A DNA stretch of 64,000 nt. It comes from Candidatus Falkowiibacteriota bacterium (lineage in GTDB: Bacteria; Patescibacteriota; Patescibacteriia; Patescibacteriales; UBA12465). Position numbers and translations under genes: made by a program. The stretch is from the NCBI GenBank assembly GCA_026396875.1, contig JAPLVY010000005.1, positions 25,495-89,494 on the forward strand, written 5' to 3'. Below are positions 7,964 through 17,337 of this stretch, in pieces. The first letter of the stretch is position 1. Each line of letters starts with the position of its first letter. Under the pieces are notes generated by a model that worked only from the letters and a program-made list of their open reading frames with translations, was not told the DNA's origin and searched no databases.

Positions 7964-10879
7964 TTAAATCTTAGCAAATTCGCAGATTCCTTTAAAATCG
8001 CAAAACTTGCACATTTCACTTGGCTTTGGTGGAAACTTTCCTTTCTTTATATCACCAATTTCCTCCTCAATTTCTTTCTGTAGTTTTTCTTTTTCTTTAT
8101 CTGTTGCCTCAAAACTCATTATGCTGCCGTTTTCCAAATAATAATAACTGAGACGAGCAATCGATTTCCCTAAAAATGCCTCTAAAAATAACTGATAGAG
8201 AATTAACTGGCGACGAGCTTCGTAATCTAGTTTTTCTTTCGGATTGCCGGTTTTGTAATCAACAATTTCCAAGCGTCCATCAGGCAAAACATCAACACGG
8301 TCAATTGCTCCTTTCATAATTTCCCCACCGATTTTGAAAGAAAATCTTTTTTCTAAGAATAAGATTTCTCTACCTCCCAATTCTTGCCAGTATTTCCAGA
8401 AAGCACGCAAAGCCTCCTTACCTTTGTTATGGTATTCCGATCTTTGTTCTTTGTCGCTATAACCATCGGGTTGCCAACGTTCCTCAAAAATTTCTAATAA
8501 TTTATTTTCGCTCAGCGACACTGCACCTTCTTCACCAAACAAACTATTTTGCAAAGCTTGTTTGCCGGCAGTGAGCGGTGACAAGAAATCAAAGAGAACT
8601 GAATGCATTACCCGACCAAAAATCAGACTTGGTTTATCTTCTGGTGCTGGGATCTTTAAAATAAAAGCGAATTTATATTGCAAAGGGCAATTAGAAAAAG
8701 CTGCCAGCTGAGAAAAAGAAAATTGTTCTGGTAAAATTAAGGGTTCATCCTTGATATTTTCGCTCTCACCAATGTTTTCCAAATCACGAAGCAACTCCAA
8801 CTTCTTGGAAAAGCTTTCGTCAAAATTTACCTCCGTAACCATTAAGTCCATCTCCGAAATAAAACGTGAAGGCTTTTTGTCGCGCACGCCACCGTAATTT
8901 TTGGCACCAGTGATAAAAAGATTTTCTTTGGCGCGAGTCAAAGCCACGTAGAACAGGCGACGCTCTTCCTCGGTATGCGCATCTTTGCTTGTCACAACTT
9001 TTTCTTTTACTAGCGCATCTGGTAAAGAAATTTTTTCGCTGCGGCTGATGGTGGGGAATTTTTTATCTACCGCATTCACCACAAAAACATGTTTGAATTC
9101 CAAACCTTTCGCGGCATGAACCGTCATGATTTTTACTGAGTCGTCATCGGCAAAATCTAGCTTTAGGGCGCCAGTCTCGCCAGCAGCTAATTCCAATTCT
9201 AAAATTTCCAAGAAATCTTTCAATCTGGCATCCGGCAAATTCTCTTCAAAGGTTTTTATTTTACGATAAATTTGATTCAAATAAGAGAAGGCTTCCTGAT
9301 CACGATCGTGATCCAGATCTCGCAATAATCCAGAATCATAAACAAATTGCACGAATACCCTACTGGGCTTTTCATTGACCGCCAATTCCGAATGCTCACT
9401 GATTAAGGAAAGCAGTTTGCCGATATTTTCCCTTGATTTATCGGCTAATCCAGGAATATCACTGGCCAAAGAAAGCGCTTCAAAAAGCGAATAAACTTTT
9501 TTGTGAGCGAATTTATTGATTGTAATTAAATCGGATTGAGAGACACGGAAAATATCCATATTTAAAACCCTGAAGAGCGCGCCAGATTCGTGGTAGTTAT
9601 CTAAAAGTCTTAGATAAGAAAGACAATCAATAATTAAAGGCTTGTAGTACAAACCGCGAAGTGAAACAAATTGGTTGGGAATACCGCGGCGATTCAGTTC
9701 TTTCACAAAAACATCAGCCGTATCATTGGCGCGAACTAAAATTGCAAAATCTTTCCAAGAGTCAACATAACGACTAGCGATTTCTTCAACCACAAAAGAT
9801 AATTCCTCTTCCTGCCTCTGAAACTGCAAAAAACGAACGGATGTTTCATTCGGATCGCTTAAAACCATTGATTTTAAGCTTTTATCAATCTTCAACTTTT
9901 CCTCCAAGCGATTCGGATTATTATTCTGAATAAAGCGATAGGCGTAATCCAAGATTTCTTGGCGCGAACGATAGTTCTCTGTCAAAATCGCCTCTTCCGC
10001 TTTTGGAAAATCGTCTTTGAATTGCAAAATATTGCTGATACTTGCGCCACGGAATTTATAAACCGATTGATCATCATCGCCGACCACCACCAAATTATTT
10101 TTTGGTGCCGAAAGTAACTTCACTAGTTCGTATTGTGCCCAATTGGTGTCCTGGAATTCATCAACCATCACATATTCAAATTGCTGGCGATAAAATTCTA
10201 AGATTTTCGGTCTTTCCTTTAATAGTTTAAGGCAATAAACAATTAGGTCTCCAAAATCGAGAGCACTTTCTTGAAGCAACAAGTTATTGTAAACCCCGTA
10301 GGCATTAGCCAGTTCTTTCAAGCGTTTCAACTCTATCTCATCAATTACTTCTTCGGAGTCGGCTTTTTCTAGACGTGCGACATAGGCAGAATATTCTTCG
10401 GCGCTAACGTTTTCATCCTTCAATCTGGAGAAATGGCGAAGCAGTTCAGAAATAAATTTAGTTGGATTCCCTAGCGGACGATAATAGTCTAACTTAAAAG
10501 CGCTGAGATTTTTTTTCACCAAGATCCACTGTTCAGTAGAAGACATCAATTTGAAATCAGCCGGCAAGCCAATGTCTAGCGCGTGTTCGCGAAGCAATCT
10601 CTCGGCAAAACCGTGAAAAGTATGAATCCACAAATCAACATAGCCATAAGGCAAAATCTGATCCGCTCTTTCCTCTAATTCGCTGGCGGCTTTTTCGGTA
10701 AAAGTAATCAACAAAATATTTTCCGTTGCCACTTTCTTTTCCATAATTAAATAGGCCAGACGGTTAATCAAAACCGTAGTCTTCCCAGTGCCAGCACCAG
10801 CGACAATCAAAAGCGGTCCGGTCTCATGAGTAACCGCCTTTTTTTGCTGTGCATTCAATTTTTCTAGGGAAAAATCCAT
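7964..10879 (-). CDS. UvrD/PcrA-type helicase fused to a PD-(D/E)XK Fe-S nuclease domain
   Basis: Superfamily 1A helicase of 971 residues. Walker A is GAGTGKTTVL at 28-37, the DEFQDT Walker B is near 240, and the late motif VHAAKGLEFKHVFV is near 583. Residues from about 720 to the end form a RecB/AddB/Cas4-like nuclease: the catalytic IVDYKTG motif is near 875, and four cysteines, one in FSNCPLQYKF near 730 and three in CKFCDFKGIC at the end, are placed as in Fe-S nucleases. The protein therefore combines strand unwinding and end resection in one chain, as AddA does with a partner. It sits between the M16 protease (6-nt gap) and ruvB (3-nt gap), so a recombination role is likely. No AddB-like partner is in the window. 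Confidence 0.9.
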   Translation of the reverse strand: MDFSLEKLNAQQKKAVTHETGPLLIVAGAGTGKTTVLINRLAYLIMEKKVATENILLITFTEKAASELEERADQILPYGYVDLWIHTFHGFAERLLREHALDIGLPADFKLMSSTEQWILVKKNLSAFKLDYYRPLGNPTKFISELLRHFSRLKDENVSAEEYSAYVARLEKADSEEVIDEIELKRLKELANAYGVYNNLLLQESALDFGDLIVYCLKLLKERPKILEFYRQQFEYVMVDEFQDTNWAQYELVKLLSAPKNNLVVVGDDDQSVYKFRGASISNILQFKDDFPKAEEAILTENYRSRQEILDYAYRFIQNNNPNRLEEKLKIDKSLKSMVLSDPNETSVRFLQFQRQEEELSFVVEEIASRYVDSWKDFAILVRANDTADVFVKELNRRGIPNQFVSLRGLYYKPLIIDCLSYLRLLDNYHESGALFRVLNMDIFRVSQSDLITINKFAHKKVYSLFEALSLASDIPGLADKSRENIGKLLSLISEHSELAVNEKPSRVFVQFVYDSGLLRDLDHDRDQEAFSYLNQIYRKIKTFEENLPDARLKDFLEILELELAAGETGALKLDFADDDSVKIMTVHAAKGLEFKHVFVVNAVDKKFPTISRSEKISLPDALVKEKVVTSKDAHTEEERRLFYVALTRAKENLFITGAKNYGGVRDKKPSRFISEMDLMVTEVNFDESFSKKLELLRDLENIGESENIKDEPLILPEQFSFSQLAAFSNCPLQYKFAFILKIPAPEDKPSLIFGRVMHSVLFDFLSPLTAGKQALQNSLFGEEGAVSLSENKLLEIFEERWQPDGYSDKEQRSEYHNKGKEALRAFWKYWQELGGREILFLEKRFSFKIGGEIMKGAIDRVDVLPDGRLEIVDYKTGNPKEKLDYEARRQLILYQLFLEAFLGKSIARLSYYYLENGSIMSFEATDKEKEKLQKEIEEEIGDIKKGKFPPKPSEMCKFCDFKGICEFAKI

Positions 10880-10885
10880 GGAGTC

Positions 10886-12157
10886 TTATTTAAATTTCTT
10901 TAAAATTGCTTTTAATTTATTCTGATCCCTTATCGGGCCGATAATTGCAAGATTCAACCTTTCAGGTTTAAAAATCTGCTTGGCCACTTTTTGCAAATCA
11001 AGAGCAGTGATGGTACGAATCTTTTTTAGAGCAGCTTCCGGACTTAGTACTTCGTGGCGTAAGACTGACTGAAACCCATACCAATTAGCTACATCGTCAC
11101 TGGCTTCAAGTTGAATAGCAAGGCGTCCAGAAATCAAATCCTTGGCCTTCTTTATTTCCACTGTCGGAATTAGTTCTTCCTTAACTTTTTTAAATTCAGA
11201 TAAAACAGCATTTAAAGCCTCTTCTAGTTTTTCATTTTTTACTCCCGCCACTGCGGTGAGGTAACCACAATCCGAATAAAATTCCACGTTCGCTCGCACC
11301 GAATAAGCCAGTCCTCTTTTTTCTCGCACTTCGGAGAACAAGCGGGAGCTCATTGAGCCACCAAGAATTACTCCCAGGAGTTTTGTTGCCGCCTCCTCTT
11401 TTGATCCTGACTTAAAAGTCCTTACACCAAGAGAAAAAATTGTCTGCTCAATCTTTTTGTTTACCACCAATAGTTGCGGGGTGCTCTGTTTCTCTTTGAC
11501 TGCCAACTTGTTATGCCATTTATTCTTTGGTAAAGTGGCAAAAAACTTTTCTGCCAATTTGTTTGCGTCCTTTGGTAAATTACCAGCAAAAACTAGGGTT
11601 GCCGAATTAACACCGTATTGAGAATCAAAATATTTTTTAAAGTCTTCACTATCCCAACGTTTGATATTTTCCTTGAAGCCAACTGTATCCCAACCGGCCG
11701 GGGTATCGCCGTATAGAACCTGCTCCAGGACATCTTCGATTTTCATCATCGGGTTAGCGTCATACATATTTGCCTCCTCAATAATGACGCCACGCTCTTT
11801 GTTGATTTCTTCATCGGCAAACTTCGAATTTGTTACCATGTCGCTAATAATATCTAGGGCGCGAGTAAATTTTGCGGTATCAGCTTTGATGTAATAGCCA
11901 GTGAACTCCTTGGAAGTGAAAGCATTGTATTCGCCACCAATACTATCTAACTCGTTGGAAATTACTGCTGCATTTGGTCGCTTATCTGTTCCCTTAAACA
12001 TTACATGCTCTAAAAAGTGGGAAAGTCCGCTAGTTTTGCGATCTTCGTACTTTGAGCCAGTCTTATAAATGATTAAAACAGTCGCGGTTCTTGTCCCGGG
12101 CAAAGGGGCCTGAATAAGTCTTAGTCCGTTGGATAATTTCTGATCTTTTATTTTCAT
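10886..12157 (-). CDS. M16 family zinc metallopeptidase
   Basis: A 423-residue peptidase of the processing-peptidase/insulinase family. The inverted zinc motif HFLEH lies at residues 47-51, and the third zinc ligand is a Glu near 127 in RGVIIEEANMYD. A second, inactive half carries the RGLAYSVRANVEFY pattern of the family. Length fits the single-chain bacterial M16B form. There is no signal peptide, so it probably works in the cytoplasm on short peptides, though this is inferred. It starts 1 nt after dcd and ends 6 nt before the helicase gene. Confidence 0.93.
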   Translation of the reverse strand: MKIKDQKLSNGLRLIQAPLPGTRTATVLIIYKTGSKYEDRKTSGLSHFLEHVMFKGTDKRPNAAVISNELDSIGGEYNAFTSKEFTGYYIKADTAKFTRALDIISDMVTNSKFADEEINKERGVIIEEANMYDANPMMKIEDVLEQVLYGDTPAGWDTVGFKENIKRWDSEDFKKYFDSQYGVNSATLVFAGNLPKDANKLAEKFFATLPKNKWHNKLAVKEKQSTPQLLVVNKKIEQTIFSLGVRTFKSGSKEEAATKLLGVILGGSMSSRLFSEVREKRGLAYSVRANVEFYSDCGYLTAVAGVKNEKLEEALNAVLSEFKKVKEELIPTVEIKKAKDLISGRLAIQLEASDDVANWYGFQSVLRHEVLSPEAALKKIRTITALDLQKVAKQIFKPERLNLAIIGPIRDQNKLKAILKKFK

Positions 12158-12158
12158 A

Positions 12159-12866
12159 TTATTTTATTTTTTTATCGTTCATCTTTTTTCGTGCCTCAAC
12201 CGCCTCCCGATCTAAATACATTTTCGGTAGCATCATTTCTGGCTTCCAAGCTTTTTTCAATTTCATTAAATTATCCGAGAGAGAATACTTCCCGCCAACA
12301 GAATAATCTTTTCCTAAAATTTCTCCGGTTTCATAAAAAACAATTTGTCCAACTCGACGATTTACCACCAACGGAATGCTATACAGGCGAGAATTATTAG
12401 TTATTTCCATGGTCCAACGGTTAACATAACCAACATCACCCCAACCAGCGCATTTGCAAATTTCGATGAAATTTCTACCCATCGATGAACGCGCCTGCAT
12501 TTGAGTGGTTATATTAACTCTCCCACCAATGAATTCGATGGTATGCGCCAAAATTGTTTCCCCTGGTTCAATGAGGATTATTTTATCATCAGGCAGAATT
12601 CCATAGTCACTCCAGTCAATATTATAAGCGCTCAAAGTGTCTTTGGCTTTTTCAGCGCGCAAAGGAGCTCCCCAAATATATTTTGTATGTCTCTCTTTGT
12701 ATGGATTATAAATTGGATGATTGTGTTTAGTTGGCACTTCACGGAAGAACCATTCCCCCAAGGTTATGTCATAGCTGGAGGTATTTAGGTTTTTCTTTTC
12801 AAATGGACTAATTACCACGGTCCCACTCTTAATACATTCCAATATTTGCTTATCAGATAAGGTCAT
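12159..12866 (-). CDS. dcd: dCTP deaminase/dUTPase family protein
   Basis: Trimeric nucleotide-metabolism enzyme family that supplies dUMP or dUTP for thymidylate synthesis. The segment RSSMGRNFIEICKCAGWGD followed by VNRWTMEITN matches the Dcd pattern of an RSS loop, an AG-x-D turn and the catalytic Glu strand. The C-terminal GQIVFYETG matches the family's GQ motif. At 235 residues it is longer than the roughly 190 of typical Dcd. The extra length is mainly a 40-residue insertion (about 45-85) rich in Trp, Tyr and His. Whether it deaminates, hydrolyses or does both cannot be told from the sequence. It is the first gene of the dcd-to-rpsU operon. Confidence 0.82.
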   Translation of the reverse strand: MTLSDKQILECIKSGTVVISPFEKKNLNTSSYDITLGEWFFREVPTKHNHPIYNPYKERHTKYIWGAPLRAEKAKDTLSAYNIDWSDYGILPDDKIILIEPGETILAHTIEFIGGRVNITTQMQARSSMGRNFIEICKCAGWGDVGYVNRWTMEITNNSRLYSIPLVVNRRVGQIVFYETGEILGKDYSVGGKYSLSDNLMKLKKAWKPEMMLPKMYLDREAVEARKKMNDKKIK

Positions 12867-12949
12867 ATATTACAAAAAAGTTAATTAATCTCTTATAAAT
12901 TTACCACATCCCTGCTATAATTGAAACAAAGCAATTAATTTACCAATAT

Positions 12950-13675
12950 ATGTCAAATTATACCCTCAAGGACCATGATTTTGTCCTTAGTTATGACAAA
13001 AAATATGTCCTCAAGGTCAAAGAACTGGAGACTAAGGACCGACCGAGAGAAAGAATGATGACAAACGGCCCCGAAGATCTCTCCGCATCGGAGCTATTGT
13101 CTATAGTTCTGAGTGTTGGCACCAAAAAAGAAGAAGTTTCCGTGATGAGCGCCAGATTACTCAAAGAATACGGCGAAAAGACATTAATCAATCAAAAGGA
13201 CCCAAAAATCATTAGCAAGGAATTGGACGTCCCAATCGTGAAGGCCTGTCAGATTGTCGCCTGTTTTGAACTTGGCCGACGTTTTTACGAAAAGAAAACG
13301 CATGGTTCGGTGATTATTAAAAGCGCCAAGCAAGCTTTTGAATATTTAAAAGATATGCGAGCCCTGCCAAAAGAACATTTCCGTGGTTTATACCTAGATA
13401 GTCAATATAAAATTGTTCGTGACGAAGTAATCTCTATCGGCAGCTTAACGGCCAGCATTGTTCACCCACGTGAAGTTTTTAAACCAGCTCTGGAATATTC
13501 AGCGGTAGCAATCATTGTTGCCCACAACCATCCATCCGGCGCCGTAAAAATAACGGAAGCTGACTTAGAAGTAACTCAAAAATTGGCGGAAGCGGGACAA
13601 ATACTGGGAATTGATTTTCTTGACCACCTAGTAATTGGCAAAAATAAATTTGTGAGTATCCCCTTCAGGACGTAA
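12950..13675 (+). CDS. radC: RadC family JAB/MPN-domain protein
   Basis: A 241-residue RadC homologue. The N-terminal helix-hairpin-helix part includes RERMMTNGPEDLSASELLSI (about 33-52). The C-terminal JAMM metallo-domain has HNHPSG at about 190-195 followed by a conserved Asp. RadC is widespread, and despite its name its biochemical role is unsettled. The gene stands alone, divergent from dcd, with a TATAAT about 30 nt before the ATG and no clear Shine-Dalgarno. An intrinsic terminator follows. Confidence 0.92.
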   Translation: MSNYTLKDHDFVLSYDKKYVLKVKELETKDRPRERMMTNGPEDLSASELLSIVLSVGTKKEEVSVMSARLLKEYGEKTLINQKDPKIISKELDVPIVKACQIVACFELGRRFYEKKTHGSVIIKSAKQAFEYLKDMRALPKEHFRGLYLDSQYKIVRDEVISIGSLTASIVHPREVFKPALEYSAVAIIVAHNHPSGAVKITEADLEVTQKLAEAGQILGIDFLDHLVIGKNKFVSIPFRT

Positions 13676-13697
13676 AGATTTAGAGAAAATGCGAACC

Positions 13698-13723
13698 AAA
13701 AAACCGGTGATAACCGGTTTTTT
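13698..13723 (+). terminator. Intrinsic terminator of radC
   Basis: AAAAAACCGG and CCGGTTTTTT form a stem around a 6-nt loop, 22 nt after the radC stop. Confidence 0.85.
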
Positions 13724-13770
13724 AATAATAATTTATCTATTTTTTAGCACCTATCAATTATAATTTGCTC

Positions 13771-14046
13771 ATGACTAAAAAATATCAAATCAACTGGCCA
13801 AACTGGCTGGTGCGTGACCAAAGAAGTGTGCAATTTCACGTCGAAGCCAACGACTACTTCGGCACTCTGGCAGCAATTATCGACCTTCTGGAACAAAAAC
13901 CAGAGCTGATTGGGCATCCAGCGCTTCAAGAAGTAAAAAAGGATTTATTGATCCTGCAAGAAGACTATCAAATAGTCTCCTCGCTAGCCATTGAAAGCAC
14001 CAAAAAAGAAAAAAGAATACCGAAGGGCAAACTGACAAGCCAGTGA
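13771..14046 (+). CDS. Small protein of unknown function
   Basis: A 91-residue soluble protein I do not recognise. It contains WPNWLVRDQRSVQF near the start, then a predicted helical middle (about 28-72) and a basic tail with KKEKRIPKGK. The ATG at 13771 begins only 6 nt after a TATAAT at 13759-13764, so the transcript is likely leaderless; an in-frame TTG at 13765 would sit before the predicted start of transcription. Its last 79 nt overlap the convergent O-antigen-ligase-like gene. It could be a small regulatory or stress protein, but nothing proves this. Confidence 0.55.
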   Translation: MTKKYQINWPNWLVRDQRSVQFHVEANDYFGTLAAIIDLLEQKPELIGHPALQEVKKDLLILQEDYQIVSSLAIESTKKEKRIPKGKLTSQ

Positions 14047-15218
14047 TCAAGCAGGGAAACTACTAGAAGTGCGGCGACTAAAGAGGCTGTAAAAGCCTGG
14101 TTTTTCTTTACTGTCGATATCCAAAAAACGAGCAATAAAACGGCTGTCCACCAACCAGATTCAACTGCCAAAAGTAGCCAAACATTATGTACTGGCTGAT
14201 ATTGCCAAGCCTGAAGGCTGGGAAATTTTATTATTGAAAAATTTAAATAATTACCTAATCCAACCGGAGAAAATGGCTGGTGAACAATTTGTGAAAAAGA
14301 ATTGCTTAACCCCAACCACCTTTCATTGATGGACATATTTTCTAGGCGGCCAGTCCCAGAAACTCTCGCAAACAGCCAGGATAGATGTGAACTGAAGAAC
14401 ATAAATGACACCGCCAAACCAACAGCAAAAATCATCATGATTTTAAAAAGTTCATAGCGATAATTAAAAGCCAGGCGCACCAACATCGCTACCAAAAAAG
14501 CCAGCCAGGCAGCACGCGAAAAAGATACCAGGAGCGCCCAGAAAAAAATAATCAACATCAACATCAAGCCCTGCCATTCTTTCTTTTTCTTAGTTTTAAA
14601 AATCAGATCAACTACTAATAGCAGAGCAATAACCATAACGCCACCAAAAATATTGGGATGATCAAAACTGCCATAAGCACGTAACAATCTGCCACTTTCA
14701 ATCTCCAAAACCGAGTCACCAGCAAATTCTGAGACTTGATGAGAAGAAACAAAATATTTAATTGTCGGCACCTTTTGAATGGTAAATTGAAAAATTCCTA
14801 ATACCGCCGAAAACAAACAAGAAACTAAAAATACTTTAACAACTAAATTCCAGTCGATCGCCTTACTTAAAAGTCGAGAGCAAAAAAATAAAATTGCCCC
14901 AATGAGGAAATAAAAATAATAACTGAGCGCTAAAAACTTATTGCTACCAAAAAAACAACTAAAAAGCAGACATACTAGCAGGCCAGCAAGTAACAGGTTT
15001 TCTTTAGACCAAATTTTTGGCCACTTTTTAGTGACAGTTATCTGATAAATTGCTAGAGCAATAAATAATAAGAGAGCCAGGGCAAAACCGTAGAAAGCAA
15101 TTTCCAAAAAATTACTGGCCAATCCCTTTATTTCCCCGGGGCGCCAGATTAATTTCAGCTGCCAAGGCAACGCAAAAGCAAAAAAAGCTAAACTGATTGA
15201 TAACCAATCTTTCTTCAT
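13968..15218 (-). CDS. O-antigen ligase/polymerase-like polytopic membrane protein
   Basis: A 416-residue protein with about ten hydrophobic segments and a larger hydrophilic loop between about 290 and 345, the shape of the Wzy/WaaL O-antigen ligase family. The motif VSFSRAAWLAFLVAML (about 235-250) is the SRxxW-type signature seen in that family. It probably handles lipid-linked glycans at the cell surface; CPR cells lack lipopolysaccharide, so S-layer or teichoic-like glycans are likelier substrates. Its ATG overlaps the stop of the upstream nucleotidyltransferase-like gene by 4 nt, which implies a joint role. The 3' end overlaps a small convergent gene by 79 nt. Confidence 0.75.
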   Translation of the reverse strand: MKKDWLSISLAFFAFALPWQLKLIWRPGEIKGLASNFLEIAFYGFALALLLFIALAIYQITVTKKWPKIWSKENLLLAGLLVCLLFSCFFGSNKFLALSYYFYFLIGAILFFCSRLLSKAIDWNLVVKVFLVSCLFSAVLGIFQFTIQKVPTIKYFVSSHQVSEFAGDSVLEIESGRLLRAYGSFDHPNIFGGVMVIALLLVVDLIFKTKKKKEWQGLMLMLIIFFWALLVSFSRAAWLAFLVAMLVRLAFNYRYELFKIMMIFAVGLAVSFMFFSSHLSWLFARVSGTGRLENMSINERWLGLSNSFSQIVHQPFSPVGLGNYLNFSIIKFPSLQAWQYQPVHNVWLLLAVESGWWTAVLLLVFWISTVKKNQAFTASLVAALLVVSLLDHWLVSLPFGILFSFLVLSMASEETI

Positions 15219-16108
15219 AAGTATTTTTTTATATTTTCTTCATAACGATTTTTGAATTCGCGACGACGATCATTCTCGTGAACCTTGATCACTCTATCAG
15301 AAATAACGACACCGCTCGCTTCATTCTCTGGCTTGATTTTCTTATTTTTCAAACGTCTTTCCTGCCAGGGACGAACTAAGCGCTCAAAAAATATCGGCCA
15401 AATGCGGTGCTGTTTTTCTTTAATGACTCTAAAAGGGGCGGCACTGGGACAAGAGTAATTTGGCAATTTTTGAAGAATTTTTTGATTTTCCTGCCAAAGA
15501 TTTCTAAATACCCCGTCATCAAAAATCGGATCCAGGAAAGCAAACCAATAGATAAAATAAGGGTCACTATCTGGAAGCATCAGGCTTGCTAAATCGAGAG
15601 AGTCGTCAGAAACAAAAAAGCTCAAACAAAGCTGATTGGCAACTTTATTTTTATAAATACGAAAACCAGCTAAATGAGCGATGGAAACCGAAAAAAATCT
15701 TGTTAACCATAGAGAGCCCTTTGCAGTGATGATAAACAAATCAATATCACTAGTAGCTCGATAATAAAAATTATTACAAAGTGCCACTCCTTTTAATCCT
15801 GGAATAAAATGCCATAAACGTACTGCTCTCTTGGCTCGCCGCATTTTCTGTTCAGAAATAATTGAGAATGCTCTGCGCTCTTCCACCAAATTTTCCCGCC
15901 CACGCAAAAAATAAAAACCATTTTTCTGCTCTAATCGAGAAAACAAAAATTCTTCCACCACAGCCCTTTCAATATCACCAAAATCGGCCCTCAAAGAACA
16001 AAGACGCCAAACCTCAAAAAGAGTTAAAGGGTAATTGAAAGTATCAAAAAAGGCGAAAGTCATTAAAATTGCTTCCGCCAAATTTTCTGCTTGTAAATCA
16101 CTTCTCAT
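15215..16108 (-). CDS. Nucleotidyltransferase-fold protein of unknown specificity
   Basis: A 297-residue protein. Residues 1-75 look like a winged-helix domain (FFDTFNYPLTLFEVWRLC). The segment YYRATSDIDLFIIT near 117-130 carries the two spaced Asp of a DNA polymerase beta-type nucleotidyltransferase. The usual GS pair before those Asp appears only as TS, so activity is uncertain. Hydrophobic stretches at about 130-150 and 180-200 may touch the membrane. It overlaps the downstream ligase-like gene by 4 nt and follows rmuC by 9 nt. The coupling suggests surface-glycan work, but no substrate can be named. Confidence 0.6.
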   Translation of the reverse strand: MRSDLQAENLAEAILMTFAFFDTFNYPLTLFEVWRLCSLRADFGDIERAVVEEFLFSRLEQKNGFYFLRGRENLVEERRAFSIISEQKMRRAKRAVRLWHFIPGLKGVALCNNFYYRATSDIDLFIITAKGSLWLTRFFSVSIAHLAGFRIYKNKVANQLCLSFFVSDDSLDLASLMLPDSDPYFIYWFAFLDPIFDDGVFRNLWQENQKILQKLPNYSCPSAAPFRVIKEKQHRIWPIFFERLVRPWQERRLKNKKIKPENEASGVVISDRVIKVHENDRRREFKNRYEENIKKYL

Positions 16109-16117
16109 AGATAGAAA

Positions 16118-17227
16118 TTACTTCACTGGACCGTCAATTTGCAAAACCTCTAAATCGCTCTCTACGCCAGTAATCTTTACCACATCTTTATCTACTTTTT
16201 TAAACTCCTTGTAGGCATTATTGTAGTGATTGACCGAAGCTGCCATGCTAATACCCAATTTACGCATAAAATCATCATAACTCAAAAGATGTTTTGCGAG
16301 CTTCTCGACATTAATCTTGATTTCCTTGGCGCTCTCCTCGATTTGCATCGCTCGTAAACCCTGGAGTACGGTCTGAAGATAAGCCAGGAAAGAAGTGGGT
16401 GAAACAATAATTACTTTCTTGTCACGGAAAGCATATTCAATTAGGTCACGAGTGTTTACTTGGGCAGCGCCAACTTTATTTACCAATAGATCGTAGTATA
16501 TCGCCTCGGAAGGAATGAACATGAAGGCAAACTCCATGGTTCCCAGTTCTGGACGAACATACTTTGAGGTCTCATCAATCCTATTTTTGAGGTCTTGCTT
16601 AAATTGAGCCTCAATTTTTTTCCTGGACTCCGGGTCTTTCACTACCATTAGCCGTTCGTAATTTTCTAAAGAAAATTTGGCATCCACGGGAATGATTTTT
16701 TCTTTCACGAAAACTGCGGCATCAACAATCAGGTCCTTATCCTTATTTTTGCCCAGCTGATATTGCATCTGATAGGAATTGGGCGGCAAAACATTTTTCA
16801 GAGTTTCTTCTAAAAAATATTCCCCCAAAATTCCTCTCTGTTTTGGATTTTTTAAAATATCCTGAAGACTCTGAAGCTGGGAAGAAAAATTTACCACCTG
16901 GCGATTAGTTTCGTCCAGCTTAGCCAATTTTTCGGTAACATCTGCAATTAATTTAGAAGATTGGGAATTAATATTCTGCATAATTCTGGTGGTCTGCTCA
17001 AATTGCCCCTGATTAGCTCGGTGGGTTTCCGACAGTTTACGATCCAATTCTTGGCGCAATTCGCTATTCTGAGAAGATAGTTGCGCTAATTTTTCTGATT
17101 GACGCGATAAGCTCTCCAAAAGAGCCAGTGACTGGGCTTCGTCTTTAGGATCTTTTTTCTTTAATAAAAGCGCAATAACTACAATAAAACCAACCGCTAC
17201 CAAAGAAATAACCAAATAATTTTCCAT
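16118..17227 (-). CDS. rmuC: DNA recombination protein RmuC
   Basis: A 369-residue RmuC homologue. It has an N-terminal transmembrane helix (about 4-23), a coiled coil (about 35-120) and the conserved RmuC nuclease-like core. The core is marked by GILGEYFLEETLKNVLP near 135 and VDAAVFVKEKIIPVDAKFSL near 170-190. RmuC limits recombination between inverted repeats in E. coli and resembles restriction-type nucleases. The gene lies downstream of gyrA after a gap of about 110 nt, so it may have its own promoter. Confidence 0.92.
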   Translation of the reverse strand: MENYLVISLVAVGFIVVIALLLKKKDPKDEAQSLALLESLSRQSEKLAQLSSQNSELRQELDRKLSETHRANQGQFEQTTRIMQNINSQSSKLIADVTEKLAKLDETNRQVVNFSSQLQSLQDILKNPKQRGILGEYFLEETLKNVLPPNSYQMQYQLGKNKDKDLIVDAAVFVKEKIIPVDAKFSLENYERLMVVKDPESRKKIEAQFKQDLKNRIDETSKYVRPELGTMEFAFMFIPSEAIYYDLLVNKVGAAQVNTRDLIEYAFRDKKVIIVSPTSFLAYLQTVLQGLRAMQIEESAKEIKINVEKLAKHLLSYDDFMRKLGISMAASVNHYNNAYKEFKKVDKDVVKITGVESDLEVLQIDGPVK

Positions 17228-17337
17228 ATAATCAAAAATCTTAATTTTATCTTACAATTATAGCGCTTTTACCTGCCTCAAGGAAACCCCAAAGAAAAAC
17301 GACCATCCCTGGCCGCTTTTCATAACTAATCATTATT

